Positions 8,001-16,124 are shown, counted from the first letter of the stretch. The stretch: 64,000 nucleotides of DNA from Magnetospirillum sp. SS-4 (GCF_902729425.1 NZ_CACVCH010000052.1:1-64000), one strand, 5' to 3'. Program-made: numbers and translations. The notes: generated by a model from the sequence alone, not told the origin.

Positions 8001-8087
8001 CATGTCACAAGCCTGATCCTTCAACGTCACATCGTGTTCCCCCAAGCCCCGGTTTCCGGGGCTTTTTTTATGTCCGCATGTCACAAG
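8001..8087. repeat. Direct repeats CATGTCACAAG flanking the terminator
   Basis: CATGTCACAAG occurs at 8001-8011 and 8077-8087, 76 bases apart, on either side of the terminator that ends the QueC-like operon. They may mark the join between the cargo block and the capsid operon. They could equally be regulatory. Confidence 0.5.
8045..8069 (+). terminator. Terminator after QueC-like operon
   Basis: A perfect 8-bp stem AGCCCCGG/CCGGGGCT with a TTT loop runs into seven T. It lies 59 bases after the stop codon and separates the cargo block from the capsid operon. Confidence 0.9.
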
Positions 8088-8186
8088 AAAGTTCGGCGCT
8101 GACCATATAAGTGTTCGCGCAATCCATTGAAAATAAACGCAATTCCGAGCCGTGAAGCGGGGCGGGAGGTTCGGCGCCATATTTCA

Positions 8187-8402
8187 ATGGAGAGCACGGT
8201 GACCATCAAGCATCTCAACCAGATCGAGCTTGCCGCTCGCTGGAACATTTCGCACCGCACCCTTGAAAGGTGGCGGTGGACGGGCGAAGGCCCGAAATTC
8301 CTCAAGATGGGCGGCCGGGTCGTGTACCGGCTGGAAGATATCGAGGCGTTCGAGGCTGAGCGGTCGCGCGACAGCACGACGGCCCAGGACGGTGCGCGAT
8401 GA
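8187..8402 (+). CDS. AlpA/MerR-type helix-turn-helix regulator or excisionase
   Basis: The 71-residue protein is almost all a winged helix-turn-helix of the AlpA/HTH_17 type: LNQIELAARWNISHRTLERW is the helix-turn-helix, followed by the wing GPKFLKMGGRVVYRLEDIEAFE. Such proteins act as excisionases or activators of satellite genes. It heads the capsid operon and overlaps the next gene by four bases (ATGA). A GTG at 8199 with GGAG six bases before it is an equally good start, giving M-T-I-K-H-L. The 117 bases upstream, after the terminator, should hold the operon promoter. Confidence 0.85.
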   Translation: MESTVTIKHLNQIELAARWNISHRTLERWRWTGEGPKFLKMGGRVVYRLEDIEAFEAERSRDSTTAQDGAR

Positions 8403-8710
8403 TCGCCGCCGTCGAAACCGCCATCGCCACGCCGGTGCTGGACGAGCGGGGCTTCCTCGCCTGGATCGACCGGGCCGCGCCCGGTGAGCGCATCACCTAT
8501 CACGAAGGCCATCTCGGCTGTGACCGAGCGCCGCGGATTTCGCCGTTCGCGGAACCGGCGCGGTGCCAGCTGGACCGGGTCGCCGGCCTGGCCATGACCC
8601 TGGCCGACAATGGCCACCTGCTGCTGGCCCAGGGCCGCGTCGCCGAGGACCGGGTGGCCTATTTCGCCATCATGGCCACCCGCCGGACGGTGAAGGGAGG
8701 CCGGCAATGA
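8399..8710 (+). CDS. Hypothetical satellite/phage protein (103 aa)
   Basis: This small soluble protein has no domain I recognise. A notable segment is APGERITYHEGHLGCDR, resembling short accessory proteins that often follow AlpA regulators in alphaproteobacterial prophages. It starts in an ATGA overlap with the regulator and ends in an ATGA overlap with the next gene, so it is a real member of the operon. It may be an early gene working with the regulator or replication; this is unproven. Confidence 0.75.
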   Translation: MIAAVETAIATPVLDERGFLAWIDRAAPGERITYHEGHLGCDRAPRISPFAEPARCQLDRVAGLAMTLADNGHLLLAQGRVAEDRVAYFAIMATRRTVKGGRQ

Positions 8711-9198
8711 CCATCCCCAATCGTCCCCGTCTGGCCGATCTCGTCACCATGCCGGTCGGCGCGGTGACCGCTCTGCCCGCCGAAACCCTGGCGCTGCTCC
8801 AGGAGGAGGCCGACGAGGCCCTGCGTGCCGCCAAGACCGTCAAGGATTGGCTGGATGGTGCGCTGGCGCTGAAATACGGCTCCCTGGCCGATCAGGCCCG
8901 CGCCGTCGCCAGAAAGGACACCGGCACCGTCCGCTTCGCCGACGGCCAGGTCACCATCGTCGCCGATCTGCCGAAGCGGGTGGAATGGGATCAGTCCCGT
9001 CTCGCCGCCCTGGTGGAGCGCATCCGCGCCGAAGGCGACGATCCGGCCGAGTTCGTCGAGATCTCCTACAAGGTGTCGGAGCGCAAATACGGCGCCTGGC
9101 CCGGCTCCATCCGCTCGGCCTTCGAAGCGGCGCGCACGGTCAGGACCGGCAAGCCCACCTTCGCGCTGCAGATCGGCAGCGGGGAGGGCGTGCGATGA
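8707..9198 (+). CDS. Hypothetical protein upstream of ATPase (163 aa)
   Basis: This 163-residue soluble protein has an N-terminal helical part with ETLALLQEEADEALRAAK. A C-terminal part has VSERKYGAWPGSIRSAFEAA, a pattern seen in short phage genes beside recombination ATPases. I do not recognise a named family. ATG 8707 lies in an ATGA overlap with the gene before, and its stop overlaps the ATPase start. Close coupling with the ATPase suggests the two act together on DNA. Confidence 0.75.
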   Translation: MTIPNRPRLADLVTMPVGAVTALPAETLALLQEEADEALRAAKTVKDWLDGALALKYGSLADQARAVARKDTGTVRFADGQVTIVADLPKRVEWDQSRLAALVERIRAEGDDPAEFVEISYKVSERKYGAWPGSIRSAFEAARTVRTGKPTFALQIGSGEGVR

Positions 9199-10244
9199 GC
9201 CTCCCCATCATTTCCGCCGACCAGCGCCTCGCCGAGCGGCGCGGCATCAAGGGGGCGATCTTCGGCAAGTCGGGGATCGGCAAGACCACCCTGCTGCTGA
9301 CCATGGCTCCGCCCACGACGCTGTTCTTCGACCTGGAGGCCGGTGATCTGGCCATTGAGGGCTGGGGCGGCGACAGCATCCGGCCGCGGACCTGGCAGGA
9401 ATGCCGTGATGTCGCGGTGTTCATCGGTGGCCCCAATCCGGCGCTGCGCGACGACCAGCCCTACAGCCAGGCCCATTTCGACGCGGTGTGCGACCGCTTC
9501 GGCGAGGCGGCGGCGCTGGACCGCTACGACACCGTGTTCATCGACAGCATCACGGTGGCGGGGCGCCTGTGCCTGCAATGGTGCAAGGGCCAGCCGGAAG
9601 CCTTCTCGGATCGCACCGGCCGCCCCGACAGCCGTGGCGCCTACGGCCTGCATGGCCGCGAGATGATCGCCTGGCTGACCCACCTGCAGCATACCAGGGC
9701 CAAGAACGTCTGGTTCGTCGGCATCCTCGACGAGAAGCTCGACGACTTCATGCTGGCGGCAGGCGTTTGGCGAGCCATGGCGGTGGCCGAGGATCCCGGC
9801 ACCGTCGGCTTCCACATCTCGGCGCTCTATTCGCCGCCCGGCTGGCAATCCTGGGAGAGCATCGCCCGCCTGTGGGAAGCCGCCCAGGGCTCCGATGACG
9901 CGCTCAGGGTGTTTCGCAACTCCGTGCTGGTGCAACAATTCTGCCGCCCGGTGTGGGAGCGGTTCGTCCGCCTCGCCGTGCTGGCCGGACATCTTCCCGC
10001 CGCCGGCTTCGACCGCGATCCCTCCGCCTTCCTCGCCTGCGACTGGCTGCCGCCCAAATGGGACTGGGTCGATCCGCTGAAGGACGCGCGGGCCGAGATC
10101 GAACAGATCAAGGCGGGGCTGAAAAGCCGAGGCATGAGCATCGCCGAACGCGGCTACGACGCCGAGGACGTGGACGCCGCCATCGCCGCCGACCGCGAGC
10201 GGGAGAAGCGCCTCGGTCTCACCATGGAGGCGCCCAATGGCTGA
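9195..10244 (+). CDS. RecA-fold P-loop ATPase (AAA_24-like)
   Basis: The 349-residue protein has a Walker A (GKSGIGKTTLLLT, residues 24-36), a conserved acidic FFDLEAGD strand next, and a Walker B in DTVFIDSI. This is the pattern of AAA_24 phage NTP-binding proteins. These are usually early recombination or replication genes acting on DNA ends. Its position between a small regulator and capsid genes is unusual, and it could serve as a packaging-related motor; it lacks the nuclease domain and length of a terminase large subunit. The C-terminus has a coiled segment (residues 290-345). It is coupled by ATGA to the gene before and overlaps the capsid gene by eight bases. Confidence 0.85.
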   Translation: MSLPIISADQRLAERRGIKGAIFGKSGIGKTTLLLTMAPPTTLFFDLEAGDLAIEGWGGDSIRPRTWQECRDVAVFIGGPNPALRDDQPYSQAHFDAVCDRFGEAAALDRYDTVFIDSITVAGRLCLQWCKGQPEAFSDRTGRPDSRGAYGLHGREMIAWLTHLQHTRAKNVWFVGILDEKLDDFMLAAGVWRAMAVAEDPGTVGFHISALYSPPGWQSWESIARLWEAAQGSDDALRVFRNSVLVQQFCRPVWERFVRLAVLAGHLPAAGFDRDPSAFLACDWLPPKWDWVDPLKDARAEIEQIKAGLKSRGMSIAERGYDAEDVDAAIAADREREKRLGLTMEAPNG

Positions 10245-12036
10245 TCTGATCACCCGCCGCAGCACATTGGCGCCGGCCAGCATCGATGCCCAGGCCCGCA
10301 CCGCCGAGGTGGTGTGGAGTACCGGCGCCGGTGTCCGCCGCCGCGACCTGTCCGGCCCCTATGAGGAGCGGCTGTCGCTGGCCCCCGAGGCGGTGGACCT
10401 GTCCCACCTGATCGGCGCCTCGGTGCTCGACGCCCATCGCCAGGACGCGGTGCGCGACGTGCTGGGCACCGTCCGTTCTGCCTCGGTCGATGGAAGCCAG
10501 GGTGTGGCCCTGGTGCAGTTCTCGGCCCGGCCCGAGGTGGAGCCGGTCTGGCAGGACGTGATGAGCGGCATCCTGCGCCACATCTCGGTCGGCTACACCG
10601 TCGAGCAATGGGCCGAGAGCCTGGACAAGGGCATGCGGGTGCTGACCGCCACCCGCTGGACGCCCATCGAAATTTCCCTGGTCCCGACGCCGGCCGATCC
10701 CGGTGCCCATATCCGCATGGAGGAGAGAATGCCCGAACCCGCCACCACCATTCCCGAAGGGGATGGTGTCCAGACCCGCGCCGCCATCAATGCCGAAATC
10801 CGCTCCGTCGCCCGCGTTGCCGGGCTGGGCCAGGATTTCGTCGATGGCCTGATCGACCGCGACGCCAGCGCCGACGAGGCCCGCCGCGCCGCCTTCGCCG
10901 AACTGGCCCAGCGCAGCAAGGCCGCGATCCGCACCGAGCAGGTGCGCGTCGAGCACATCGCCAGCCACGACGATCCCGACACCCGTGCCCGCCAGATGGG
11001 CGAGGCGCTCTATGCCCGCATCAATCCGGCCCATGCCTTATCGGAACCGGCGCGGCGCTACGCCTATTCCACCTGCGCCGAGATGGCCAGGGAACTGCTG
11101 TCCCTGCGCGGACACTCCGTCACCGGCCTGTCGCCCGCCGCCATGGTCACGCGGGCGCTGCACACCACCAGCGACTTCGGTATCATCCTCGGCGACACCG
11201 TGGGCCGCACCCTGCGCGCCGCCTATCAGGCCGCCCCCTCGGGTATTCGTCAGTTGGGTCGCCAGACCTCGGCCCGCGACTTCCGCGCCGTCAACAAGAT
11301 CATGCTGGGCGAGGCGCCCTTGCTGGAGAAGCTGGGCGAGCACGGCGAGATCAAGGCCGGTACCATGGCCGAGGCCCGCGAGGCGTACAAGATCGAGACC
11401 TGGGCGCGCAAGATCGGCATCACCCGCCAGGTGATCGTCAACGACGACCTCGGCGCCTTCTCCGACCTCGCCCGGCGCATGGGCCAGGGAGCCGCCGAGA
11501 CCGAGGCCCGCCTGCTGGTCGAGTTGGTGGAGGCCAATTCCGGCAATGGGCCAAAGCTGTCGGATAACAAGCCGCTGTTCCATGCCGACCATGGCAACAA
11601 GGCGGGAACCGGCGCGGCCATCTCCGACACCACCCTGTCCGCCGCCCGGCTCAGCTTGCGTACCCAGAAGGGCATCGAGGACCGCGTCATCCGGGTGACG
11701 CCCAAATACCTGCTGGTGCCGCCGACCCTGGAGACCGAGGCCGAACGCTGGCTGGCCTCGGTGGCGGCGGCCAAGGCGGCCGACGTAAACCCCTTCGCCG
11801 GTTCCCTGACCATGGTGGTCGAGCCCCGCCTGTCCAGCGCCAGCCGGTGGTACGTCACCGCCGACCCTGCCGAAATCGACGGCCTGGAATTCGCCTACCT
11901 GTCGGGCAGCGAAGGGCCGCAGGTGGAATCCAAATCGGGCTGGGACGTGGACGGCGTTGAGATCCGGGTGATCCTCGATTTCGGCGCCGGCTTCGTCGAT
12001 CACCGGGGCTGGTACGCCAATGCGGGGGCGGCGTGA
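10237..12036 (+). CDS. Prohead protease-major capsid fusion
   Basis: The 599-residue protein joins two head functions. Residues 1-165 resemble an HK97-type prohead protease: a strand with DAHRQDAVRDVLGTV carries the catalytic His, and ILRHISVGYTVEQW carries the catalytic Ser. After a linker rich in Met/Pro/Glu around residues 160-180 and a helical delta-like region (180-280), residues about 285-599 match Mu gpT-like/HK97-fold capsid subunits (SDFGIILGDTVGRTLRAAY, GITRQVIVNDDLGAFSDL, ADVNPFAGSLTMVVEP). Self-processing would release mature capsid protein. Fusions of protease, scaffold and capsid are known in phages. No portal gene precedes it, where one would normally be found. Confidence 0.9.
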   Translation: MADLITRRSTLAPASIDAQARTAEVVWSTGAGVRRRDLSGPYEERLSLAPEAVDLSHLIGASVLDAHRQDAVRDVLGTVRSASVDGSQGVALVQFSARPEVEPVWQDVMSGILRHISVGYTVEQWAESLDKGMRVLTATRWTPIEISLVPTPADPGAHIRMEERMPEPATTIPEGDGVQTRAAINAEIRSVARVAGLGQDFVDGLIDRDASADEARRAAFAELAQRSKAAIRTEQVRVEHIASHDDPDTRARQMGEALYARINPAHALSEPARRYAYSTCAEMARELLSLRGHSVTGLSPAAMVTRALHTTSDFGIILGDTVGRTLRAAYQAAPSGIRQLGRQTSARDFRAVNKIMLGEAPLLEKLGEHGEIKAGTMAEAREAYKIETWARKIGITRQVIVNDDLGAFSDLARRMGQGAAETEARLLVELVEANSGNGPKLSDNKPLFHADHGNKAGTGAAISDTTLSAARLSLRTQKGIEDRVIRVTPKYLLVPPTLETEAERWLASVAAAKAADVNPFAGSLTMVVEPRLSSASRWYVTADPAEIDGLEFAYLSGSEGPQVESKSGWDVDGVEIRVILDFGAGFVDHRGWYANAGAA

Positions 12037-12242
12037 TGGCCGACACCGACCAACTGCTGGCCTGGCGGGAGGCGCTGCTGCGCGCCCGCTACGCCGGCAC
12101 CCGCATTGTGGAATACGACGGGCGCAAGGTCGAGTACCGCTCCGATTCCGAGATGGCCTCGGCCCTGGCGGATTTGGAGCGCCGCCTCGGCACCAACGCC
12201 CGCGTCACCCAGGTGCGGATCAATTCGAGCAAGGGAGTATGA
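12036..12242 (+). CDS. Small head-tail joining protein, gpW-like (68 aa)
   Basis: The 68-residue protein has LLAWREALLRARYAGTRIVE, then EYDGRKVEYRS and a helix DSEMASALADLERRL. This is the pattern of lambda gpW/head-tail joining proteins that bind under the portal. It starts one base into the capsid stop region (TGATG) and is five bases before the next gene. A gpW-like protein without any portal gene is notable and favours either loss of genes or reliance on a helper phage. Confidence 0.8.
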   Translation: MADTDQLLAWREALLRARYAGTRIVEYDGRKVEYRSDSEMASALADLERRLGTNARVTQVRINSSKGV

Positions 12243-12246
12243 GAGC

Positions 12247-12591
12247 ATGAAGAACTTCATCCAGAATGGCCACATGATCACCGTGCTGGCCCCGACCGAT
12301 GGCGTGGTGTCCGGCCAGGGCGTGATCGTCGGCGGTCTGTTCGGCATCGCCGCCACCACCGCGCCGGAAGCGGCCGGTGTCGAGATCGCCACCACCGGGG
12401 TCTACGATTTGCCCAAGGCCCCGGCGACGGTGGTCGCCCTGGGCGACCGGGTGGCGTGGGACGACACCGCCAAGGTGATCGCCCCGCCCGCGACCGGGCT
12501 GTACCCGATCGGGATCGCCATCACCGCAGCCGGCAATGGGGCCATCACCGTGCGGGTGCGGCTGGACGGGGTGGTGACGGCAGCGGCATAA
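12247..12591 (+). CDS. DUF2190-like capsid decoration protein (114 aa)
   Basis: This Gly/Ala/Val-rich beta protein begins MKNFIQNGHMITVLAPTDGV and has a repeated strand pattern (GVYDLPKAPATVVALGDRV, YPIGIAITAAGNGAITVRV). These match DUF2190 proteins, which coat phage capsids and stabilise them. It is the last gene of the operon. Only the attachment region follows, so no further morphogenesis genes are present on this side. Confidence 0.85.
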   Translation: MKNFIQNGHMITVLAPTDGVVSGQGVIVGGLFGIAATTAPEAAGVEIATTGVYDLPKAPATVVALGDRVAWDDTAKVIAPPATGLYPIGIAITAAGNGAITVRVRLDGVVTAAA

Positions 12592-12603
12592 CGGTCGCCA
12601 AGC

Positions 12604-12656
12604 GTTGACACGCCGCGCCAATGGTCGCCTGGGGATTTGTTGACATGGCGTTGACA
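12604..12656. promoter_or_regulatory. Putative integrase arm-type sites, GTTGACA x3
   Basis: GTTGACA occurs at 12604-12610, 12639-12645 and 12650-12656, the reverse complement of the TGTCAAC sites at 2182-2308. They lie between the last capsid gene and the tRNA half, where the second arm of an attachment site would be. They support treating both ends as targets of one integrase. Confidence 0.6.
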
Positions 12657-12690
12657 TGACTTCCGCCACATCGCGGATCGAGAATCAAAA

Positions 12691-12718
12691 AGCCCGCAAG
12701 TGTTTGAACTTGCGGGCT
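12691..12718 (-). terminator. Terminator following the second tRNA-fMet half
   Basis: A perfect 10-bp stem AGCCCGCAAG/CTTGCGGGCT with an eight-base loop is followed on the minus strand by a T run (AAAAA at 12687-12691 on plus). It begins five bases after the CCA of the minus-strand tRNA half. Confidence 0.85.
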
Positions 12719-12722
12719 AATT

Positions 12723-12769
12723 TGGTTGCGGGGGTAGGATTTGAACCTACGACCTTCAGGTTATGAGCC
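12723..12769 (-). other. 3' half of initiator tRNA-fMet, inverted attachment-site copy
   Basis: Read on the minus strand this is again the 47 nt from GGCTCATAACC to CCA. It differs from the copy at 2339-2385 in only two bases, and these are paired with each other in the T stem (GTAGG/CCTAC here, GCAGG/CCTGC there). The two halves therefore come from two working tRNA-fMet alleles. The 5' half is absent here too. The CCA ends of both copies point inward, towards each other. Confidence 0.85.
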
Positions 12770-13222
12770 TAAAAATAGACATCCCGTCAAGCCAAGCATT
12801 TCCGCCATTTCTGTCGCAGGATCAAAGGGTTGAGCGAGTTCTCCCGTTGTCTCTGATTGTCACGGATTACCCGCGTTTCTCTCCCCTGCTGTCCCAAATT
12901 GTCCCAACGGGCATCCCGTCCAGACAGCCTCCGACGATCCTCCGTTTTCTTTTGGCTTGCGCCGTCGCCCCGGATTTCTTAGCGTCGATCTCGAACAAGG
13001 TTGCCTGCGTTTTTGTCGGCAAGCTTCGACGGAGAGCCTGCGCCCACCATGGGAAGCAGGACGTCCGCGGCGGCGGCGACGGTCCCGATGACGGACCGCG
13101 AGGGGCCTCCGGGACTACGGAAGCTGAACCAGAGACCTCCGGGTCGGGACGCGGGATTACGGCCTCCTCCAACCTGCCCGCCTGACGGAAGCGGACCGGG
13201 TCACCATCGCCTCGATAGGTGG
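12770..13222. other. Gene-free island end with TGTCCCA sites
   Basis: No convincing gene is present. TGTCCCAAATTGTCCCAA at 12890-12907 is nearly identical to a sequence at 63922-63941 upstream of the second integrase and is a candidate arm-type site. The rest is lower in GC than its surroundings up to about 12960 and shows no further structure I recognise. Confidence 0.6.
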
Positions 13223-13561
13223 ATGATGAGCCAGTCCCGTGTCACCGTTTCCCCCTCCCCCGCCCGCGACTACCTGACCGCCGAACAGGTCGCGACCGAA
13301 TACCCCGTGTCGGCGACCACCCTGGTGCGCAGGCGCCAGACCGGTGGCGGTCCCGCCTACTACAGCATCAGCAACCGGATATTCTATCGGCGCGCCGACG
13401 TCGAGGCGTGGTTGGATTCCCATAGGGTGGATCCGTCAACCTGCGCCAAGCCGGTTCACGCCCCGGTCGGCGAGCGGGTATCGCCCAGGCAGGAGCCTCC
13501 CCGGCGCCGAGGGCGGCCCACCAAGGCCGAAGCGGCCCGTCGCGCGCGGGCGGAACAGTAG
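13223..13561 (+). CDS. Helix-turn-helix excisionase-like protein with basic tail
   Basis: Of about 112 residues, positions 16-70 form an AlpA/HTH_17 domain (LTAEQVATEYPVSATTLVRR, then a wing with YSISNRIFYRRADVEAWLDS). A strongly basic tail (PRRRGRPTKAEAARRARAEQ) resembles an AT-hook. Its position close to the island end suggests an excisionase or transfer regulator for the larger island. Two ATG codons in tandem (13223, 13226) are both possible starts. A terminator follows. Confidence 0.75.
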   Translation: MMSQSRVTVSPSPARDYLTAEQVATEYPVSATTLVRRRQTGGGPAYYSISNRIFYRRADVEAWLDSHRVDPSTCAKPVHAPVGERVSPRQEPPRRRGRPTKAEAARRARAEQ

Positions 13562-13573
13562 GTGACGAACAAA

Positions 13574-13601
13574 GACCGGCGGGGGCTGACCTCCGCCGGT
13601 C
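13574..13601 (+). terminator. Terminator-like hairpin
   Basis: A 9-bp stem GACCGGCGG/CCGCCGGTC with a short T-rich tail (TGTTTTG) follows the excisionase-like gene. It also lies at the 3' end of the convergent repressor gene. Confidence 0.7.
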
Positions 13602-13633
13602 ATGTTTTGTCGAATTGTCGAATTGGCCGAGCG

Positions 13634-14335
13634 TTATCCCAAGGCTCGGAGGACCACCGCCGGATCGGCCCCTTCCTTGATCAGTTCTTCCAGACGTGCC
13701 CGGACGTCGTCCCAAGTGGGGCCGGCAGTATCGGACACCTGTCCGGCCACGGCATCGAATTCCTCGACGGTCAGCGCATCCTTGCTGTTCCATACACGGA
13801 ATTCGCCGCGCAGGATGGTGGCCACGCCGAGATAGGTGACCCCCAGCTCCTTTGCGATTTCGGCAACCTGGGGAGGTCGCCAGTCGAATTCCTCGTTGGG
13901 GTCCGGGTCATGATGGATGCTCAGGACCCCCCGTACACCCAGGTTCCGGCAGACGAAACCGAGGATGGTGACCCCGGGCGCATTATAGTCGGACAGGGAT
14001 ACCCTTCCTCGCCTCGGAGCCCGCCCCCGGACGACCTCGAAAGCTCCGCAATCTTGATCAACGAAGCGTCTGAGAACCGACATCACTGCGTCGAGTTCGG
14101 ACTGCTCGCAGATGCCTCGCCATACGGTCCCGGGCAAGGGCTTTATGTCCGGCCCCACACCGACAGCGCCAAGGATGGGCAATACTCTTGTAGGAGGGAA
14201 ACTCCGCTGCCCCTTCAGGGCGCCGTTCATGGGGGGCTGGGACCAACCGATGGACTCCGCGATCTCCTTCTGGGTCTTGGGCGACAGCGCGACGAGCCGC
14301 TCGATCAGTTCGACGGTTCTGACATCAACCGACAT
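13634..14335 (-). CDS. Helix-turn-helix repressor-like protein (233 aa)
   Basis: Residues 5-55 look like an XRE-type helix-turn-helix (VELIERLVALSPKTQKEIAE, IGWSQPPMNGALKGQ). The rest is a domain of about 170 residues I do not recognise, with a beta-rich centre and a helical C-terminus; it is not the LexA-type peptidase of CI repressors. GGAGG lies five bases before ATG 14335, which is therefore chosen over the ATG at 14347. It faces the replication genes across a divergent promoter with an operator-like inverted repeat, so it probably controls the island's lysogeny-like state. Confidence 0.75.
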   Translation of the reverse strand: MSVDVRTVELIERLVALSPKTQKEIAESIGWSQPPMNGALKGQRSFPPTRVLPILGAVGVGPDIKPLPGTVWRGICEQSELDAVMSVLRRFVDQDCGAFEVVRGRAPRRGRVSLSDYNAPGVTILGFVCRNLGVRGVLSIHHDPDPNEEFDWRPPQVAEIAKELGVTYLGVATILRGEFRVWNSKDALTVEEFDAVAGQVSDTAGPTWDDVRARLEELIKEGADPAVVLRALG

Positions 14336-14373
14336 TGGAGCCTCCATCCAGCGATCCGCGATTATAGCGCAGG

Positions 14374-14397
14374 TGATATTTTTTGGGAAGTATCACG
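14374..14397. promoter_or_regulatory. Operator-like inverted repeat GTGATA-N12-TATCAC
   Basis: The inverted repeat spans 14374-14397, 39 bases upstream of the repressor start, in the divergent region leading to the small gene at 14498. A further palindrome CGATATCG follows at 14398-14405. It is a good candidate binding site for the adjacent repressor. Confidence 0.55.
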
Positions 14398-14497
14398 ATA
14401 TCGTCGATCATTAAAAAGTGGACAAACGTACACCGGTGAGATAGGCTGTCATTCGATTCTGGCATTATGCGCAGATCCGTAACGACGGAGGAATGGA

Positions 14498-14653
14498 ATG
14501 CAGGTTTCCTCGAATGACCTTAACGAACAGGTCGACAATCAAAAGACTGAGGCTGGTGGCCACCGCCGCTTCGCCGTCATCATCCTCGGCCAAGCCATGA
14601 CCGTCCCCGCCCCCGCGAACGACAACGCGGAGGTGGCCAACAAGAACAGCTGA
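14498..14653 (+). CDS. Small protein with PANDN motif (51 aa)
   Basis: The gene encodes 51 residues starting MQVSSNDLNEQVD. GGAGG lies six bases before the ATG. The C-terminus contains PAPANDNAEVAN; the same PANDN motif recurs in the two methyltransferase-half proteins downstream, which suggests a common partner or processing signal. No other feature is recognised. It is the first gene rightward of the repressor's divergent promoter. The next 150 bases hold no gene. Confidence 0.5.
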   Translation: MQVSSNDLNEQVDNQKTEAGGHRRFAVIILGQAMTVPAPANDNAEVANKNS

Positions 14654-14804
14654 TTTGAGGACGGTCGGGAAGGCAGCTTTGCCGCCGGGAGCCTGAAAGC
14701 TCCGATCTACGCAATCCCAGCTTTATCGGGCTCTCCCCCCGCCGTCAATCCCCGAATTCTGAAAATTCAAGGCGACCGCCGGCTTCGGCGGCGAAAGGAG
14801 AGTC

Positions 14805-16124
14805 ATGTCTCAATTCCAGAATTTTCCCACGCCCAAGCCCATCCAAAATCCCATCGAAACGCCGAAGTTCCCGCTTCCGGCGCTCGGTCCGCTTGCGAGC
14901 ACCTTCCAGAAGCTGGCGGACGGCGCCTGCGCGCCCGTCGACTACATCGTCGCCACCGCTCTGGCTGTGATGGCCGCCCTGATCGGCAACACCCGCGTGA
15001 TCCGTCTCAGCTGGGGCTGGGATGAGCCCTGTGCCCTCTGGTTCCTGCTGGTCGGCCGCGCCTCCAATTCGAAGTCGCCCGGCATGCGTGCGGTCACCCA
15101 ATCCCTTCAGCCGGTCCTCCGTGACGAAGCCGAGGAGTATCGCCAGGCTTTCAAGCGTTACGAAGCCGGTGACCTTCCCAGCGCTCCCCGCAATGTGCGC
15201 TGGATCTCCAGCAACATGAGCAACGAAATGCTGGTCCAGCAGGGTGAGCTCAATCCCCGCGGCCAGTTGATCCTGAGCAAGGAAGGCGCACCGTTCCTTC
15301 AGGGCAAGAACGACTTCTTCCTCGACTCGTTCTGCGCCGATTCCGTGACCCGTGACCGCATCAGCACGAATAGCAATGCTTGCGAGCGTCTCCTCGCCAG
15401 CTGCGTGGGCGCCGTTCATCCCTGCGATGTCGAGAAGCTGGTCGCCCGCAAGGTTGGTGACGGCGGCTTGGCGCGTTGCCTAGTCACCGAGCCGGAGCGT
15501 CGCCCTTTCGCGTTCCCTGACGAAATCGACAGCCACCCGGATCTGTCTCCGATCTTCCGCGCTCTTCGCGCCATTCCCCTGGGCGAGACCCCGGTTGCCG
15601 TGGAGTTGGTTGGTCAGGAACGTGCCGACTTCGAGGCGTGGGCCCAAGCCAATGACGCCAAGGAAGTCGAGGATGCTCTCGATTACCATTTCGCCAAGCT
15701 GCGCGGCATCGCGGCGCGTCTGGCCATGGTGCTCGATTATGCCTGGGCCGCCGCCGAGGGCCGTTCCTTCCCGACCACCCTTTCCCGTCCGGCTGTCGTC
15801 AGCGCGATCGGCATGATCGAGCGCTACTGGAAGCCCATGGCCCGCAAGGTCTACCGCCTCCGCACCCAAACCGGTGCGTCCGAGGACGCGCAGAAGCTGG
15901 CCCGCTGGATCCTTGCCGGCCGCTACACCCGCATCAACAAGCGCGAGATCTACAAGCACGCCGGTCTGCCGGGCCTGACCGATCCCGCCCCCGTCCAGAC
16001 CGCCCTCGATGAGCTGATGCATTTCGGCTGGCTCCGCCGCCTCTCCGAAAAGACCGGCGCAGGCCGCAAGCCCGAGGACTACGACGTCAACCCCGCCGTT
16101 TTCGACCTGCCGGAGGCCGTGTGA
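14805..16124 (+). CDS. DUF3987 (YfjI-like) replication-associated protein
   Basis: The 439-residue protein fits DUF3987, a family found beside primase domains in phages and mobile islands and thought to be helicase-like. The N-terminal ADGACAPVDYIVATALAVMA and LLVGRASNSKSPGMR align with the family's nucleotide loop, but the Gly before the Lys of a Walker A is replaced (SNSKS), so ATP binding may be altered. RISTNSNACERLLASCVG and GDGGLARCLVTEPERRPF follow as in family members. No primase domain is fused. It is coupled to the methyltransferase gene by overlap, suggesting a role in replicating or handling island DNA. Confidence 0.8.
   Translation: MSQFQNFPTPKPIQNPIETPKFPLPALGPLASTFQKLADGACAPVDYIVATALAVMAALIGNTRVIRLSWGWDEPCALWFLLVGRASNSKSPGMRAVTQSLQPVLRDEAEEYRQAFKRYEAGDLPSAPRNVRWISSNMSNEMLVQQGELNPRGQLILSKEGAPFLQGKNDFFLDSFCADSVTRDRISTNSNACERLLASCVGAVHPCDVEKLVARKVGDGGLARCLVTEPERRPFAFPDEIDSHPDLSPIFRALRAIPLGETPVAVELVGQERADFEAWAQANDAKEVEDALDYHFAKLRGIAARLAMVLDYAWAAAEGRSFPTTLSRPAVVSAIGMIERYWKPMARKVYRLRTQTGASEDAQKLARWILAGRYTRINKREIYKHAGLPGLTDPAPVQTALDELMHFGWLRRLSEKTGAGRKPEDYDVNPAVFDLPEAV

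Larger units (their letters stand above)
8070..12769. mobile_element. Phage-satellite-like or stripped prophage segment (capsid cassette)
   Basis: Seven same-strand genes, mostly joined by ATGA overlaps, run from an AlpA-like regulator through a P-loop ATPase to head genes. They end at TGTCAAC sites and a tRNA-fMet half that match those by the integrase at 1013-2170. Portal, large and small terminase, tail and lysis genes are all absent. A satellite that supplies its own capsid, or a heavily deleted prophage, would both fit. The left limit is not defined. Confidence 0.6.

Noticed and set aside
9195-10244. Terminase large subunit
   Set aside because: Walker motifs are present, but the length is short, no nuclease motifs follow and the sequence fits AAA_24-type ATPases better.
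12763-13185. A 140-codon plus-strand frame over the island end
   Set aside because: It starts inside the tRNA half, crosses the putative arm sites and has low-complexity C-terminal composition.
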